The notes: generated by a model not told the origin, from the letters alone. A stretch of DNA of 64,000 nucleotides from Corallococcus sp. EGB (GCF_019968905.1 NZ_CP079946.1:992001-1056000); one strand, 5' to 3'; counted from the first letter of the stretch, positions 1 through 10,036 are shown. Made by a program: numbers and translations.

Positions 1-1307
1 GTGAGCTCGCGCGTGTCGTTGCCGCCCAGCGCCCACCTGCCCAGCTTCAGCGAGAAGCCCCAGGCCTTGGACTCCTTGTTGACCTCCTTGAGCAGGCACT
101 GCTCCAGCGCCATGCCCTCATCCCGCATCTTCTGCATCGCGCCGTCCAGCCGCCCGGTCACCAGCAGCGGGTGCAGCGTGCGGGCCTGGGCGTCCGTGCA
201 CACGGTGGACAGGAGCGTGGTCTGCTCGCGCAGGCGCACGTATTCGTAGCGGAAGCCCGCCTCGAACTTGGACTCCGCCAGCGCCTGGATGCGGGTGCTC
301 ACGTCCGCGCGGAGCTGGTTCCACCGCGCGCGCAGCGCCGTGATGTTGGCCTCCAGCTCCTGGAGGCCCAGCCGGTCCAGGATGAGGCGCAGCGCCTTCG
401 CCTCGTCCTCCGACAGGGTGTGCGCTTCCAGCTGCGTCATCAGCGATTCGAACCGGGACAGCGGCACCGACAGGAGCCCTTCGAGGACGTGCTCCACCTG
501 GGCGACGACGGCGGACGGGTCGGTGAGGCTCGCCTCCACGTGGAGGCTGGCTGTCACGCCCGCCTCGCGGGCCACGGCCTTCTTCACCTGCACGCGCACC
601 TGGCCCGCGGCGGGGCGGGAGAAGATGACGGCGTAGTCGTCCACCGCCTTCACCCTGGCGGACACGGTGGCGCCCGCCTTGGCCTCGAAGGCGAGCATCG
701 TGCTGGCGGACAAGAGCTTCGTCAGCGTCTGGAGGTTGGACGTGTAGACGTCCGTCCACTCCAGCGTCGCCGTGACGGACAGCTCGCCGCGCGCCTGGAA
801 GGCCATGGCGTCGCCCACGCCCAGCGTGTCCAGCGACGCCGTGAGCAGGGGCAGCCGCAGCTCGGGCGCGTCCTCGTTCAGCGCGGTGCGCGCGTTCGTG
901 TCCTGCGTGTGCCGGTGGTAGTCCGCCAGGAGCACGCGCACGTCGCCGTTGGCCGCGAGCGCCACGTAGGGCAGCGGGAAGCCGGCCTCCGCCTTCACGC
1001 GCGCCTCCACGCCGTACTTCAGCCACGCGGCGTCGCCGCCGTAGACGAGCGCCGGCGCCAGCTGGGTCGTCGCGTCGCCCGGGGCCTCGCCCACCACGCC
1101 CGCCGCGTCCACGTCCGCCGGGGCGTCATAGCCCTCCACGAAGCCGCGCGCGGACACGTCGAACGCGAACGTCAGGGGGCCCAGCGTCTGTCCCGCGGGC
1201 AGCGCGTAGCTGGCGGTCGGCAATTCCACGCGGATGTCCGTGCCCCTGAGCGGCGCATCCGGCAGCACCTTCGACACTTCATCCAGTTGCACCAGCTTCC
1301 ACGACAT
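1..1307 (-). CDS. Conserved hypothetical protein, C-terminus cut by window edge
   Basis: An open frame begins at an ATG at 1307 and runs off the window start, giving 435 codons without a stop. A strong Shine-Dalgarno (GGAGGGAG) lies about 6 bases upstream of this ATG and fixes the start. The protein begins MSWKLVQLDEVSKVLP. It has no signal peptide or membrane segment, so it is probably cytoplasmic. The first half is rich in alternating hydrophobic and polar residues, as in a beta-rich domain; the second half (about residue 270 on) looks alpha-helical, with repeated Glu/Leu/Ala stretches. I recognise no family. It is read in the same direction as the next gene (1399-2685), about 90 bases downstream of that gene's stop, so the two may be co-transcribed. 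Confidence concerns the gene being real, not its role. Confidence 0.75.
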   Translation of the reverse strand, partial: MSWKLVQLDEVSKVLPDAPLRGTDIRVELPTASYALPAGQTLGPLTFAFDVSARGFVEGYDAPADVDAAGVVGEAPGDATTQLAPALVYGGDAAWLKYGVEARVKAEAGFPLPYVALAANGDVRVLLADYHRHTQDTNARTALNEDAPELRLPLLTASLDTLGVGDAMAFQARGELSVTATLEWTDVYTSNLQTLTKLLSASTMLAFEAKAGATVSARVKAVDDYAVIFSRPAAGQVRVQVKKAVAREAGVTASLHVEASLTDPSAVVAQVEHVLEGLLSVPLSRFESLMTQLEAHTLSEDEAKALRLILDRLGLQELEANITALRARWNQLRADVSTRIQALAESKFEAGFRYEYVRLREQTTLLSTVCTDAQARTLHPLLVTGRLDGAMQKMRDEGMALEQCLLKEVNKESKAWGFSLKLGRWALGGNDTREL

Positions 1308-1398
1308 GACGGCTCCCTCCCACGACGTCCTCGGAAAGGCCGCATCGTACATCGCCGCCCCGTCGCGGGAGGCCGGATGGGAGGAGGGCGCGACGGAC

Positions 1399-2685
1399 TC
1401 AGGGCACGTCGTGCGCCTGCTGGCGCGAGGGCGCTCCGTCCGCCTTCACGACCAGCGCGTCGGGCATCAGCCCCTGCACGCACGAGTGGATCTGGGCCTG
1501 GGTTTCATCCACCGGCTTCAGCACCAGCGTCGTCGTCCGGGTGGGGAGCGCGTGCGGCCACTGGCCCGTCTCCGCGCGGGCCGCGTCGACCTCCGCCAGC
1601 GCGATGAGGGCCTCGGAGCGCAGCGTGCGCAGCTCCAGCGCCTCCATGTCCTCGGGTGACAGCCGCACCGAGGGGGCCTCCTCCTGACGGAAGTGCTCCC
1701 CGGCCTTCCAGATCTCCAGGGCCGCCAGCGAGCGGCGGCGCTCCTCGGCCGGTTGATCCACCACGGCGAGGAGGCGGTCCGCGTCGTCCACCCACTGCCG
1801 CCACTGGCGCCTGCGCGACAGGGCGTCCGGCAGCGCGGGGGCGTCGAACCAGGTGGGCGGCAGCGCGGCGCGGCCGTCGTCGGACAGCAGGTCGCGGAAG
1901 GCGTGGAGCTGCGCGGTGACGGACTCCTCGTGCAGCGCCAGGGACACCGGCGGGATGCCTTCGTGCAGCCGGGTGAGCTGCGAGATGGCCTGGCGCTTGC
2001 GGGGCAGGGAGGCCGCGTCGAGCGCGTCCGCGCAGACCCGCCACGCGCGCCCCTGGCTGGTCGCGGACATCCGCTGTCCCGCGAGCCCGCCACCCAGGGC
2101 CAGCTCCCGGCTGAGCGCGAGCGTGTCCACGCACGTGTCCACGGCCTGGTCCGCCATGCCCCGCGCCATGAGCAGCCGCGTCTCCAGCGCCGCGTCCTCC
2201 ACCACGTGGAGGAGCGCCTGGAGCAGCACGTCCCGTCCCGGCACCGAGGGACCGGCCAGCGGGTGCAGGTCCTCCGGAAGGCCGCCGGACTCCGCGTGGG
2301 TGGCGTCGAGCACCTGCCGCGTCAGCGGGCGGTCCTGCTCCAGGGCCTCCAGGCGGGCGGCGGGGAGGTCCGTCACCGGCGCGCGACCGTCCGTCACCGC
2401 CTCCAGGGTGGCGGTCTCCGCGGCGGTGGGCGCGGGGAGCTCGCGCATCCGCTTGAGCAGCGCGGGCAGGAGCGGAGTCACCGCTTCACCGAAGGTGCCC
2501 GGCCGCGCGGGGGCGACGTGCGCCGGGCGCGGATGTGCCGCCTGCGTCAGCATGCTCACCTCGCGCAGGAGGCGTTCCTCCAGCGCGTCGGTCCGCAGGT
2601 GCTGGTACGCCAGCGCCCCGAGGCTCACGAGGACGGACAGGGACACGCCTCCCATGAGGGCGGGGAGGGGGCGCTTCAAGGCCAT
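1399..2685 (-). CDS. Membrane-anchored hypothetical protein
   Basis: The 428-residue protein starts MALKRPLPALMGG and has one hydrophobic segment at about residues 10-27 after a short basic N-terminus, so it is likely a signal anchor with the rest in the periplasm. The remainder is Leu/Ala/Glu/Arg-rich and predicted helical by eye, with no catalytic motif that I recognise. I chose the ATG at 2685 because it places the membrane segment at the N-terminus and has GGAG about 10 bases upstream; an in-frame start at 2742 would add 19 unconvincing residues. It precedes the partial unknown gene on the same strand. Function unknown. Confidence 0.65.
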   Translation of the reverse strand: MALKRPLPALMGGVSLSVLVSLGALAYQHLRTDALEERLLREVSMLTQAAHPRPAHVAPARPGTFGEAVTPLLPALLKRMRELPAPTAAETATLEAVTDGRAPVTDLPAARLEALEQDRPLTRQVLDATHAESGGLPEDLHPLAGPSVPGRDVLLQALLHVVEDAALETRLLMARGMADQAVDTCVDTLALSRELALGGGLAGQRMSATSQGRAWRVCADALDAASLPRKRQAISQLTRLHEGIPPVSLALHEESVTAQLHAFRDLLSDDGRAALPPTWFDAPALPDALSRRRQWRQWVDDADRLLAVVDQPAEERRRSLAALEIWKAGEHFRQEEAPSVRLSPEDMEALELRTLRSEALIALAEVDAARAETGQWPHALPTRTTTLVLKPVDETQAQIHSCVQGLMPDALVVKADGAPSRQQAHDVP

Positions 2686-2862
2686 CGGTAGGGGACTCCA
2701 GGAGGGGGGCCTGGAATCTCGCATGAAACGCCGGAGCCCCACAGCCTCCCCTCAGGGCCCCGTCGTCCGGCGGGCAGGAGGCCTCGCCTCCAGGTCATGG
2801 CGCCTGTCAGGCCGGCTACCGGGCAGGCAGGCGCGGGCGCCACCCGGGGGGAGCCGCGAGCC

Positions 2863-4377
2863 TCAGGGGGACGCCGGGGACGCCGCCTCGGAGGGGGCGG
2901 TCCGGGACCCACCCAGCCGGCGCAGCAGGAGGTCCGCCAGGTCGCGGGCCTGGGAGCGGATCTCCGGCACGGCGGTGGTCTCCCACAGGTCGCCCCGTCG
3001 CGTGGGGCCCAGCGTGAAGAGGTGGGGGGACGGCCGGCCGCGCGCGTCCAGCACCGCGCCGTCGGACGCGGTCGCCAGCCCCATGCCCAGCACGTCCGCG
3101 CGGGCCTGTCCCGCCTCCAGCAGGCCGCGCAGGACGGGCTGGCTGCGCGAGGCCGGGTTCGACTCGGGGCCGGTGCAGTTGATGACGTGCTGCACGCGCA
3201 GCACCTGGGGCTCGCGCTGGCCCCGGGGCCGCAGGTGGACCGCCACCGCGTCCGGCTCCAACTCGAAGCGCAGCACGTGGCCCGCGTGGAGCACCAGGCG
3301 TCCGTCGCTCCGCCACGCGGCCATCACGTCGTGGATTTCCGGCGCCATGCGGTGGCGGTGCACCTCCCAGTACGCCCGCAGGTGGCGCAGGAACCGCCGC
3401 CGCTCCGGCTCCGACAGCCGCTGCCACAGGGGCGTCGTCACCGGCCGCAGCGAATCCACCGCCGCGCGCCAGTCCGCGCCCGCCGCCGCCTGCGCGTCCA
3501 CCTCCTGGCGCATCGTACGCAGCACGTCGCGGATGCGCAGCGTGCTGAACGGCACCACGTCCTGCGCGGCAGGGGACGCCACCTCCGCGTCGCGGCAGCG
3601 GTCCATCTCCCGGCGCACCGAGCGCAAGAGCTCGCGGATGCGCAGGGGCTCCGCCGCCGCGGGCGTCCTGGCTCCATGCGCGCGGTGCGGGTGCGGCAGC
3701 ATGCCGTGCCGCGACAGCGCATGCACCCTTCCCTGGTGCCCGCGCTCGCCCAGCGACAGCACCGTGTCCACCATGGTGAGCGCCGTGCCGATGAGCAGCA
3801 CCGAATCGCTGGAGGCGATGCCCTCCAGCGCCCCGGGGGCCCACGGCGAGCGGTGATAGCGCGGGCTCGCGTACAGCCCGCCGTCCGGCACGCGCAGGTC
3901 CGCCGGCAGCGCGTTGCCCAGGGCGAGCACCCCGCTGCGCGCCTCCAGCACCTGGCCGCTCGCGAGCGTCACCCGCACGCCGTCCGCCGTCTCCAGCACC
4001 GAGGTCACCTCGTCGCGCGGCGTCTCCAACTGGACGCCCGGCGCGGCCCGAGCGGCGGTGTCCCTCAGCACCGTCTCCAGGTATTGGCCATAGCGGCGGC
4101 GCTCGGCGAACGCGGACGGTGACGTCTCCGGCGCCTCCGCGCGCAGCCAGCGCAGGAAGTGCTCCGGGTCGTCGACCCAGGCGCTCATGCGGCCGGCCGG
4201 GACGTTGAGCAGGTGACGCGCGCTGGTGGTCGAGTACGCCACTCCCCGCCCCAGCCGCTCCCCCCGCTCCACGAGGGCCACGCGCAGGGGCGCGCGGGCG
4301 CCCCTCAAGAGACAGGCCGCGAGCAGCGTCCCGCTGGCGCCCGCGCCGATGATGATGACGTCCTGCCGGGAGTGCAC
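2863..4377 (-). CDS. FAD/NAD(P)-binding oxidoreductase (NAD_binding_9 type)
   Basis: The 504-residue protein opens with a Rossmann dinucleotide-binding motif, DVIIIGAGASG, in its first 16 residues, followed by an acidic/basic strand end (VALVERGERLGRGVAYST) typical of FAD-dependent proteins. The GVAYS and HLLNVPAGRMS stretches are characteristic of the NAD_binding_9 (HI0933/YdhS-like) group. A second nucleotide-binding-like stretch (SVLLIGTALTMVD) lies near residue 200, and INCTGPE near residue 400 matches the family's C-terminal strand. It starts with GTG. The substrate is unknown. It lies 127 bases downstream of the fatty-acid hydroxylase on the same strand and may be co-transcribed with it, which would fit a redox or lipid-modification role (inference). 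Confidence 0.8.
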   Translation of the reverse strand: MHSRQDVIIIGAGASGTLLAACLLRGARAPLRVALVERGERLGRGVAYSTTSARHLLNVPAGRMSAWVDDPEHFLRWLRAEAPETSPSAFAERRRYGQYLETVLRDTAARAAPGVQLETPRDEVTSVLETADGVRVTLASGQVLEARSGVLALGNALPADLRVPDGGLYASPRYHRSPWAPGALEGIASSDSVLLIGTALTMVDTVLSLGERGHQGRVHALSRHGMLPHPHRAHGARTPAAAEPLRIRELLRSVRREMDRCRDAEVASPAAQDVVPFSTLRIRDVLRTMRQEVDAQAAAGADWRAAVDSLRPVTTPLWQRLSEPERRRFLRHLRAYWEVHRHRMAPEIHDVMAAWRSDGRLVLHAGHVLRFELEPDAVAVHLRPRGQREPQVLRVQHVINCTGPESNPASRSQPVLRGLLEAGQARADVLGMGLATASDGAVLDARGRPSPHLFTLGPTRRGDLWETTAVPEIRSQARDLADLLLRRLGGSRTAPSEAASPASP

Positions 4378-4504
4378 CGCCCGATTCTAGGTCCGCACCT
4401 CCGGGATGCCATCCCTCCAGAGGTCGTCTCCCTCGTGGAGTGTCCGTCGCCCCACGACCGTTGGCCCTCCGGTCCCACCGTGGAACGTCGGGGCCCGGCG
4501 GACC

Positions 4505-5347
4505 TCACAGCGCCTGTCGCGCCTCTGGCACCGCGGGGACGGAAGGGGCGGGGGACGGCACCGCCAGCCGCTCCCCGATGCGCGTCAGCCCCTCGCCGTC
4601 GCGGGCGCGGGCGTGCACGAGCGGATAGTCCGCGAAGGCGGTGCCGAACCACCGGTCCAGCACCACGGTGTAAAGGCCGTAGTGCCCCTGGTAGCGCGCG
4701 TGGTGCAGCGCGTGGAACGTGGGGGTGAAGAAGACGCGGCCCACCCAGGACGTCACGAAGCGCTTGGGCAGCCACTCCGTGTTGCCGTGCCCGAACGCGT
4801 TGAGGACGTAGTTGGTCAGCAGGTAGGCCAGGATGCCCACCTGCGTGCCCGGGAACAGGTGCATGGCCGCGAAGTGCAGGCTCAAGCCGCCGCCCATCAG
4901 CACCACGCGCTCCACCACGGAGAACGACAGCGCGGTGAGCGGCTCCGTCACCTGCGCCACGTGGTGCTGCGCGTGGAAGCGATAGAGGCGCGGCAGGTGC
5001 AGCAGCCGGTGCGTCACGTAGAACCACACCTCGAAGCCCACGAACATCCACGCGTAGGACCACAGCGCCGTGGCCAGGCTGAACGGGGCGTACAGCGGCC
5101 CGGTGAAGTACCGGAACGCTCCGATGAGCGCCGCGTCCGTCGCCACCACGCCCACCGCCGCGAGCGCCTCGCTGCGCAACTGCCCCTTCGACAGCTCCCG
5201 CCGGAACACCCGGAAGCGCTCCGCCAGCCGCGTGCGCCACACCAGCCACCCGCCCGCCACCGCCAACAGCTTGATGGCCCCGGAGATGAGCAGGACCAGG
5301 AGGAGCAACACCGGAAGGGACGGATGGTCGGGCAGCAGCATCAGCAT
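4505..5347 (-). CDS. Sterol desaturase / fatty acid hydroxylase superfamily membrane protein
   Basis: The 280-residue membrane protein carries the three-histidine-box signature of the fatty acid hydroxylase superfamily: HRLLH, HAQHH and HALHH, which bind a di-iron centre used to hydroxylate or desaturate a lipid. At least three to four hydrophobic segments surround the boxes (for example near residues 8-28 and in the FVGFEVWFYV region). The start at 5347 is supported by GAGG six bases upstream; longer frames add about 49 non-membrane residues. It is transcribed divergently from a TetR regulator, and the gap between them holds a near-perfect palindrome, so repression by that regulator and relief by a lipid-like ligand is a reasonable inference. 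The lipid substrate cannot be told from sequence. Confidence 0.88.
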   Translation of the reverse strand: MLMLLPDHPSLPVLLLLVLLISGAIKLLAVAGGWLVWRTRLAERFRVFRRELSKGQLRSEALAAVGVVATDAALIGAFRYFTGPLYAPFSLATALWSYAWMFVGFEVWFYVTHRLLHLPRLYRFHAQHHVAQVTEPLTALSFSVVERVVLMGGGLSLHFAAMHLFPGTQVGILAYLLTNYVLNAFGHGNTEWLPKRFVTSWVGRVFFTPTFHALHHARYQGHYGLYTVVLDRWFGTAFADYPLVHARARDGEGLTRIGERLAVPSPAPSVPAVPEARQAL

Positions 5348-5421
5348 CACGGACCTCGAAGGCCAGCACACCCCCGGGCCACGCGCGCCCGGACACCCCA
5401 TGGATAGTGCCCATCCGGTGT

Positions 5422-5441
5422 TATTGTCAAATCTGACAATA
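5422..5441. promoter_or_regulatory. Palindromic operator candidate between hydroxylase and TetR gene
   Basis: The arms TATTGTCA and TGACAATA are perfect 8-base inverted repeats around a 4-base centre. They sit 75 bases from the hydroxylase start and 47 bases from the tetR start, in an AT-rich island within GC-rich DNA. Size and symmetry fit a TetR-family site. On the minus strand the right arm contains TTGACA, a consensus -35, so binding would be expected to block the hydroxylase promoter. No good -10 is visible. Confidence 0.6.
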
Positions 5442-5487
5442 GAGAAGGGCGCGGTGGACGACGCCCGGCTGGCTAGGATGCGCCGCG

Positions 5488-6198
5488 ATGGCATCCAGAC
5501 GTCCCCAGGTCCGGGCCCCGTCCCGGCGCACCGCCGCTCCCCGTCGCCCCGCGAAGCCCGCCGCGCCCCGCAGGCGGCGCACCCCCGAGGAGGCGCGCGA
5601 GGCCATCCTCCAGGCCGCCGAGCCGCTGCTCGTGGAGCAGGGGCCGGACCGGGTGGGGCTGCAGGCGGTGGCGAAGGCGGCCGGGGTGAGCCACGCGCTC
5701 GTCACCCACTACTTCGGCACCTATGAGTCCCTGGTGCGCGAGGTGCTCCTGCGCCGCAACGAGCTGTTGGCCGCGTCCTTCCGGGAGCAGCTGCTCGCGG
5801 CGGAGGCGCCTCCGGACGCGGGGGCGCTGCTCGAGCGCTTCTTCGCCGTGGTGCAGGAGGGCCAGCACAGCCGGCTGATGGCGTGGGCGCTGCTCACCGG
5901 CCGCGCCGAGCACATGCCGCTGGTGCGGGCGCAGGGCCTGCGGCTGCTGGCGGACGCGCTGGAGTTCCAGGCCGGCCGCGTGGCGCAGGCGCAGGACACG
6001 CCGCCGCCCTCGCGCGACGCGGTGGACATGACGCTGCTCGTGGCGCTGTGCGCGTCGCAGTGGTTCCTGCTCGCGCGGGAGATGCTGCTGCCCGTGATGG
6101 GCCGCCCGGTGGACCCGGCGTCGGACGCGCGGTTTCGCCAGGTGCTCGGCGGGATGCTCCAGCGGGCGCTCGGGATGAAGCCTCCCGGCGAAGGCTGA
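5488..6198 (+). CDS. TetR/AcrR family transcriptional regulator
   Basis: The 236-residue protein has a basic, Pro/Arg-rich N-terminal tail of about 30 residues followed by a TetR DNA-binding domain (about residues 33-80): REAILQAAEPLLVEQG, then LQAVAKAAGVSHALVTHYF, the usual helix-turn-helix with the Tyr-Phe end. The rest is a helical ligand-binding and dimerisation domain. It is divergent from the membrane hydroxylase and the intergenic palindrome at 5422-5441 is its obvious candidate target, so it probably represses the hydroxylase and perhaps itself. AGGA lies about 11 bases before the ATG. It ends nine bases from the convergent histidine kinase. Confidence 0.9.
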   Translation: MASRRPQVRAPSRRTAAPRRPAKPAAPRRRRTPEEAREAILQAAEPLLVEQGPDRVGLQAVAKAAGVSHALVTHYFGTYESLVREVLLRRNELLAASFREQLLAAEAPPDAGALLERFFAVVQEGQHSRLMAWALLTGRAEHMPLVRAQGLRLLADALEFQAGRVAQAQDTPPPSRDAVDMTLLVALCASQWFLLAREMLLPVMGRPVDPASDARFRQVLGGMLQRALGMKPPGEG

Positions 6199-6207
6199 AA
6201 GGTGCCG

Positions 6208-7185
<978 letters not shown>

Positions 7186-7419
7186 CGCCAGGGGCCATCC
7201 AACACCGCTGCCCCGTGCCCGGCAAGATGCGCGGGGGTACATGATGCACTCGGGCCGACACCGCCCGGCTTCACGTCCCAGCTGTGATTTTCCATTCGGG
7301 GCTCGAGCGCGCGGGAACGCCCCACCGCACGCCCGGACACTTCTGGACACGCGGCCACGGGTGAGGCCGAGGCCGTCCACGTCCAGCACTTCACCGCGGG
7401 TTCAACCGGTGCATCCGCT

Positions 7420-8382
7420 TCAGGCGCCGCAGTCCGCGCGGCAGCTGTCCGCCGTGTTGCTGGAGCCCGCGTGCTCGGTGAACTGGCACACGCCGTCGCC
7501 GCAGCGGAACAGCTCCTTCGGCTGCACGCGCGTGGTGATGGCCGGGTACGTCTTCCCGTTGTACGTGCACTGTGTGTAGTAGGGCTTGCTCGGGTCGCCC
7601 TTCGTACAGAACTGCGCGCAGCTGCCCACGTTGAGGATGGGCGTGCAGTTGTCCGCCTTCAGCGTGAGGCCGCACGCGCGCGTGGAGCTCTCCGCCGCGC
7701 TGAAGTCGCGGTCGCGCGCCGCGAACAGGCCCTCGCTCGCGAAGAGGTTGCCGAAGAAGCACGCCTCCCGCTCACTGAACTTCGAAAGCTCCTCGGCGGA
7801 GTAGGGGACCTCACCGCCCGCGGCCGTGCGGCCCAGCGCGGACAGTTCGATGTGCAGGCCGTACTTGTTCGTGTGCGCGGCCAGACACGCGCTCACCACC
7901 TGCTGCTCCAGCTCCGTCGCGGGCTTCCCCGAGGACCAGCCCGGCGCCAGCCCCAGGCCGCCCTGCCACGTGTACTTCACGCCCGTGGCCGTGGACTGGA
8001 AGGCGCGCGTCTCGCCCTCGGGCACCGCGCACTTCACGACGTACGCCATCACCATGGCCGCGTCCGCGTTCTGGTTGAACCAGTCGTTGAAGCTCGCGGT
8101 GGCCAGCCCGTTCAGGGTCATGCCGTTCAAGGTCATGCCGTTCAAGGTCATGCCGTTGAGGGTCATGCCGTTCAAGGTCATGCCGTTGTCCACCTGCAGT
8201 GCCTGCTCCACGGACGCCGGGTCAGCGGCCCTCGAGGCGTCCTCTGGCATCGCGCCGCCGCAACCCACGAGGGCAATGAGGGCCCCCGTCAGCAGGACCG
8301 ACGTCAGGGGTCTGCGTGAGGTGGTCCGGTTCCACCACTCGCTGCATCCACTTCCAGGCCGAAAAGCAGGGGTGAGGCGCAT
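7420..8382 (-). CDS. Lipoprotein with GMTLN pentapeptide repeats and Cys-rich C-terminal motif
   Basis: The 320-residue protein has a type II signal: basic stretch TTSRRP, a hydrophobic core, then lipobox LVGC with lipidated Cys41. Residues 67-91 are five exact GMTLN repeats encoded by five 15-base units. The rest contains scattered cysteines, and the C-terminus reads RCGDGVCQFTE followed by SCRADCG, a motif I associate with myxobacterial secreted or surface proteins. No enzymatic motif is visible. GGGAG lies 8 bases before the ATG. It is likely on the cell envelope. Role unknown; the repeat resembles those seen in other lipoproteins of this group. Confidence 0.75.
   Translation of the reverse strand: MRLTPAFRPGSGCSEWWNRTTSRRPLTSVLLTGALIALVGCGGAMPEDASRAADPASVEQALQVDNGMTLNGMTLNGMTLNGMTLNGMTLNGLATASFNDWFNQNADAAMVMAYVVKCAVPEGETRAFQSTATGVKYTWQGGLGLAPGWSSGKPATELEQQVVSACLAAHTNKYGLHIELSALGRTAAGGEVPYSAEELSKFSEREACFFGNLFASEGLFAARDRDFSAAESSTRACGLTLKADNCTPILNVGSCAQFCTKGDPSKPYYTQCTYNGKTYPAITTRVQPKELFRCGDGVCQFTEHAGSSNTADSCRADCGA
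8109..8183 (-). repeat. Five tandem 15-base repeats encoding GMTLN
   Basis: Five 15-base units, each a variant of CGTTCAAGGTCATGC on the plus strand, differ only at two or three positions. Because the unit is a multiple of three, copy-number change by slippage would keep the lipoprotein frame intact and only lengthen or shorten the repeat just after the lipid anchor. Confidence 0.85.
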
Positions 8383-8647
8383 GTTGGGGGCTCCCGCTCG
8401 GGGGTCGTCGGAGGTCCGACTTCCAGAATGTCAGGCAGTCCAGGCTTTCAGCCAGAAAGGTGCTGAAACTGTCAGACAGGGGAATCGTGACGGATTCAGG
8501 ATCGGAAATAAATGCGACTCCGTCAAAAAATTACTGTGTGGGTCCAATTCGTACGGGGCCGGAGTAGGACCCTGAAGGTCGTAGGACCACCACGGAAGAC
8601 AGGGGATGACAGAGGAGCGAAGAGGGGGACGGAGGGGGCTGAACGGC

Positions 8648-10036
8648 TCAAGGCAGGGGCGGACTGTCGAGGAACTGCGACGCGGGACGGGTGACGGCGA
8701 AGCCACCGGGCTCCCTTACGTTCCAGGTTGCCACATGTGTGACCGGACCGCCTACCACCTCGGCCTCGCTGGAGTCGCCGCGGGTCTCCGCCTCGCCATG
8801 GTGGAGACAGAGGTGGACGCGGGCGTGGGCGGCCTCGGCCAGCCGCTGGGCCTCCGCGTGCAGGTCGCGCAGGGGTTGCAGGGCGTGGAGGGGCGCGCCG
8901 CCGTGGGCCAGGGGCCGCACGCCCAGGAGCGTGGTGCCCGTCTGGAGCGCCAGGATGAAGCCCTGGGCGCGCAGGCCCTGCTCCAGCGTGTCCATGACGG
9001 TGGCGAGCGCGGCGTAGGCGGTGTCGTCGTCCAGGTCCGCGGCGGAGAGCACCACCTCCGCGTTCACGGCCAGTGCGGGGCGCGTCTGGCCCTCCACCTG
9101 GTTGGGCTCCTCGGTGGCCTCGCGCAGGGCGGTGAGGAAGGCGTTCACGCTGGGGTAGCGGCGGGTGGCGTCCTTGTTGAGGCAGCGCAGCACCACCGCG
9201 TCCACCGCGGGGGACACCGGGGCCTTCACGCTGGGGCGCGGCGGCGGGGCCTCCAGGTGCATGCGCTCCAGCTCCAGTCGATCATCCGACTGGAACGGGT
9301 AGCGGCCGGTGAGCAGCTGGTAGAGCAGCACGCCCAGGGCGTACACGTCCGTGGGCGGCCCGATGCTGCCGCCGCGGAACTGCTCGGGCGCCATCGCGTG
9401 CGCGGTGCCCAGGCGCTGGCCGGCGGTGGTGAGCCCCTCCTGGCCGGGCTCCTGCTGGATGAGCTTCGCGATGCCGAAGTCGAGCAGCTTCAGCCGGGGC
9501 TTCTCCCCCTCCTCCACGACGAGGATGTTGCTGGACTTGAGGTCCCGGTGCACGACGCCCGCGCGGTGCGCCGCCTCCAGCGCGCCGCAGACGGGCTCCA
9601 GGTACGCCAGCGCCCGCGACGCGGACAGACGCCCGCGCTCCTGCACCACCTGGCTCAGGGTGCGCCCGGAGAGCAGCTCCATCACGTAGTAGGGGCTGCC
9701 GTCCGGCATCAGCCCGAAGTCGTAGACGTCCACGATGTTCGGGTGGTGGATCTGATTGACGACGCGCGCCTCGCGCACGAACCGCTGGAGCATCTCCCCC
9801 TGGTCCGCCAGGTGCGAGTGCAGCACCTTCACCGCGGCGAGCCGCCCCAGGATGCGGTGCTCCGCCTCGTAGACGCTGCCGTGGCCTCCGGCCGCCAGCA
9901 GGGACTTGAGGACGTACTCACCCGCGAGGGTGCCCGGCCCGCGCTCGGGACGGGTGGGTGTGGGGTGCCCCTTCTCCGTGGCGCTCGCGGCCGCGCGCGC
10001 CTGGATGCGGAAGGTGCTCTCGGAGTCCGCCGCCAT
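8648..10036 (-). CDS. Ser/Thr protein kinase with C-terminal degenerate cyclase-like domain
   Basis: This is a Hanks-type kinase of about 462 residues. The kinase domain (about residues 40-300) shows a glycine-loop variant (LLAAGGHGSVYEA), the ATP-binding Lys in AAVKVL, the catalytic loop VVHRDLKSSNIL, DFG in LLDFGIAK and APEQ in AMAPEQF, so it should be active. No transmembrane segment follows. The last 130 residues contain LCLHHGEAE and VVGGPVTHVATW, which resemble a class III nucleotide cyclase fold without recognisable metal-binding aspartates. This looks like a regulatory remnant (inference). The ATG at 10036 is chosen; an in-frame ATG at 10060 is possible. It is divergent from the FHA hybrid kinase at 10296, with a shared 259-base promoter region. 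Confidence 0.88.
   Translation of the reverse strand: MAADSESTFRIQARAAASATEKGHPTPTRPERGPGTLAGEYVLKSLLAAGGHGSVYEAEHRILGRLAAVKVLHSHLADQGEMLQRFVREARVVNQIHHPNIVDVYDFGLMPDGSPYYVMELLSGRTLSQVVQERGRLSASRALAYLEPVCGALEAAHRAGVVHRDLKSSNILVVEEGEKPRLKLLDFGIAKLIQQEPGQEGLTTAGQRLGTAHAMAPEQFRGGSIGPPTDVYALGVLLYQLLTGRYPFQSDDRLELERMHLEAPPPRPSVKAPVSPAVDAVVLRCLNKDATRRYPSVNAFLTALREATEEPNQVEGQTRPALAVNAEVVLSAADLDDDTAYAALATVMDTLEQGLRAQGFILALQTGTTLLGVRPLAHGGAPLHALQPLRDLHAEAQRLAEAAHARVHLCLHHGEAETRGDSSEAEVVGGPVTHVATWNVREPGGFAVTRPASQFLDSPPLP

Noticed and set aside
8440..8560. Possible small RNA in the AT-rich gap next to the repeat lipoprotein
   Set aside because: No convincing promoter-terminator pair or stable fold; more simply the lipoprotein promoter region.
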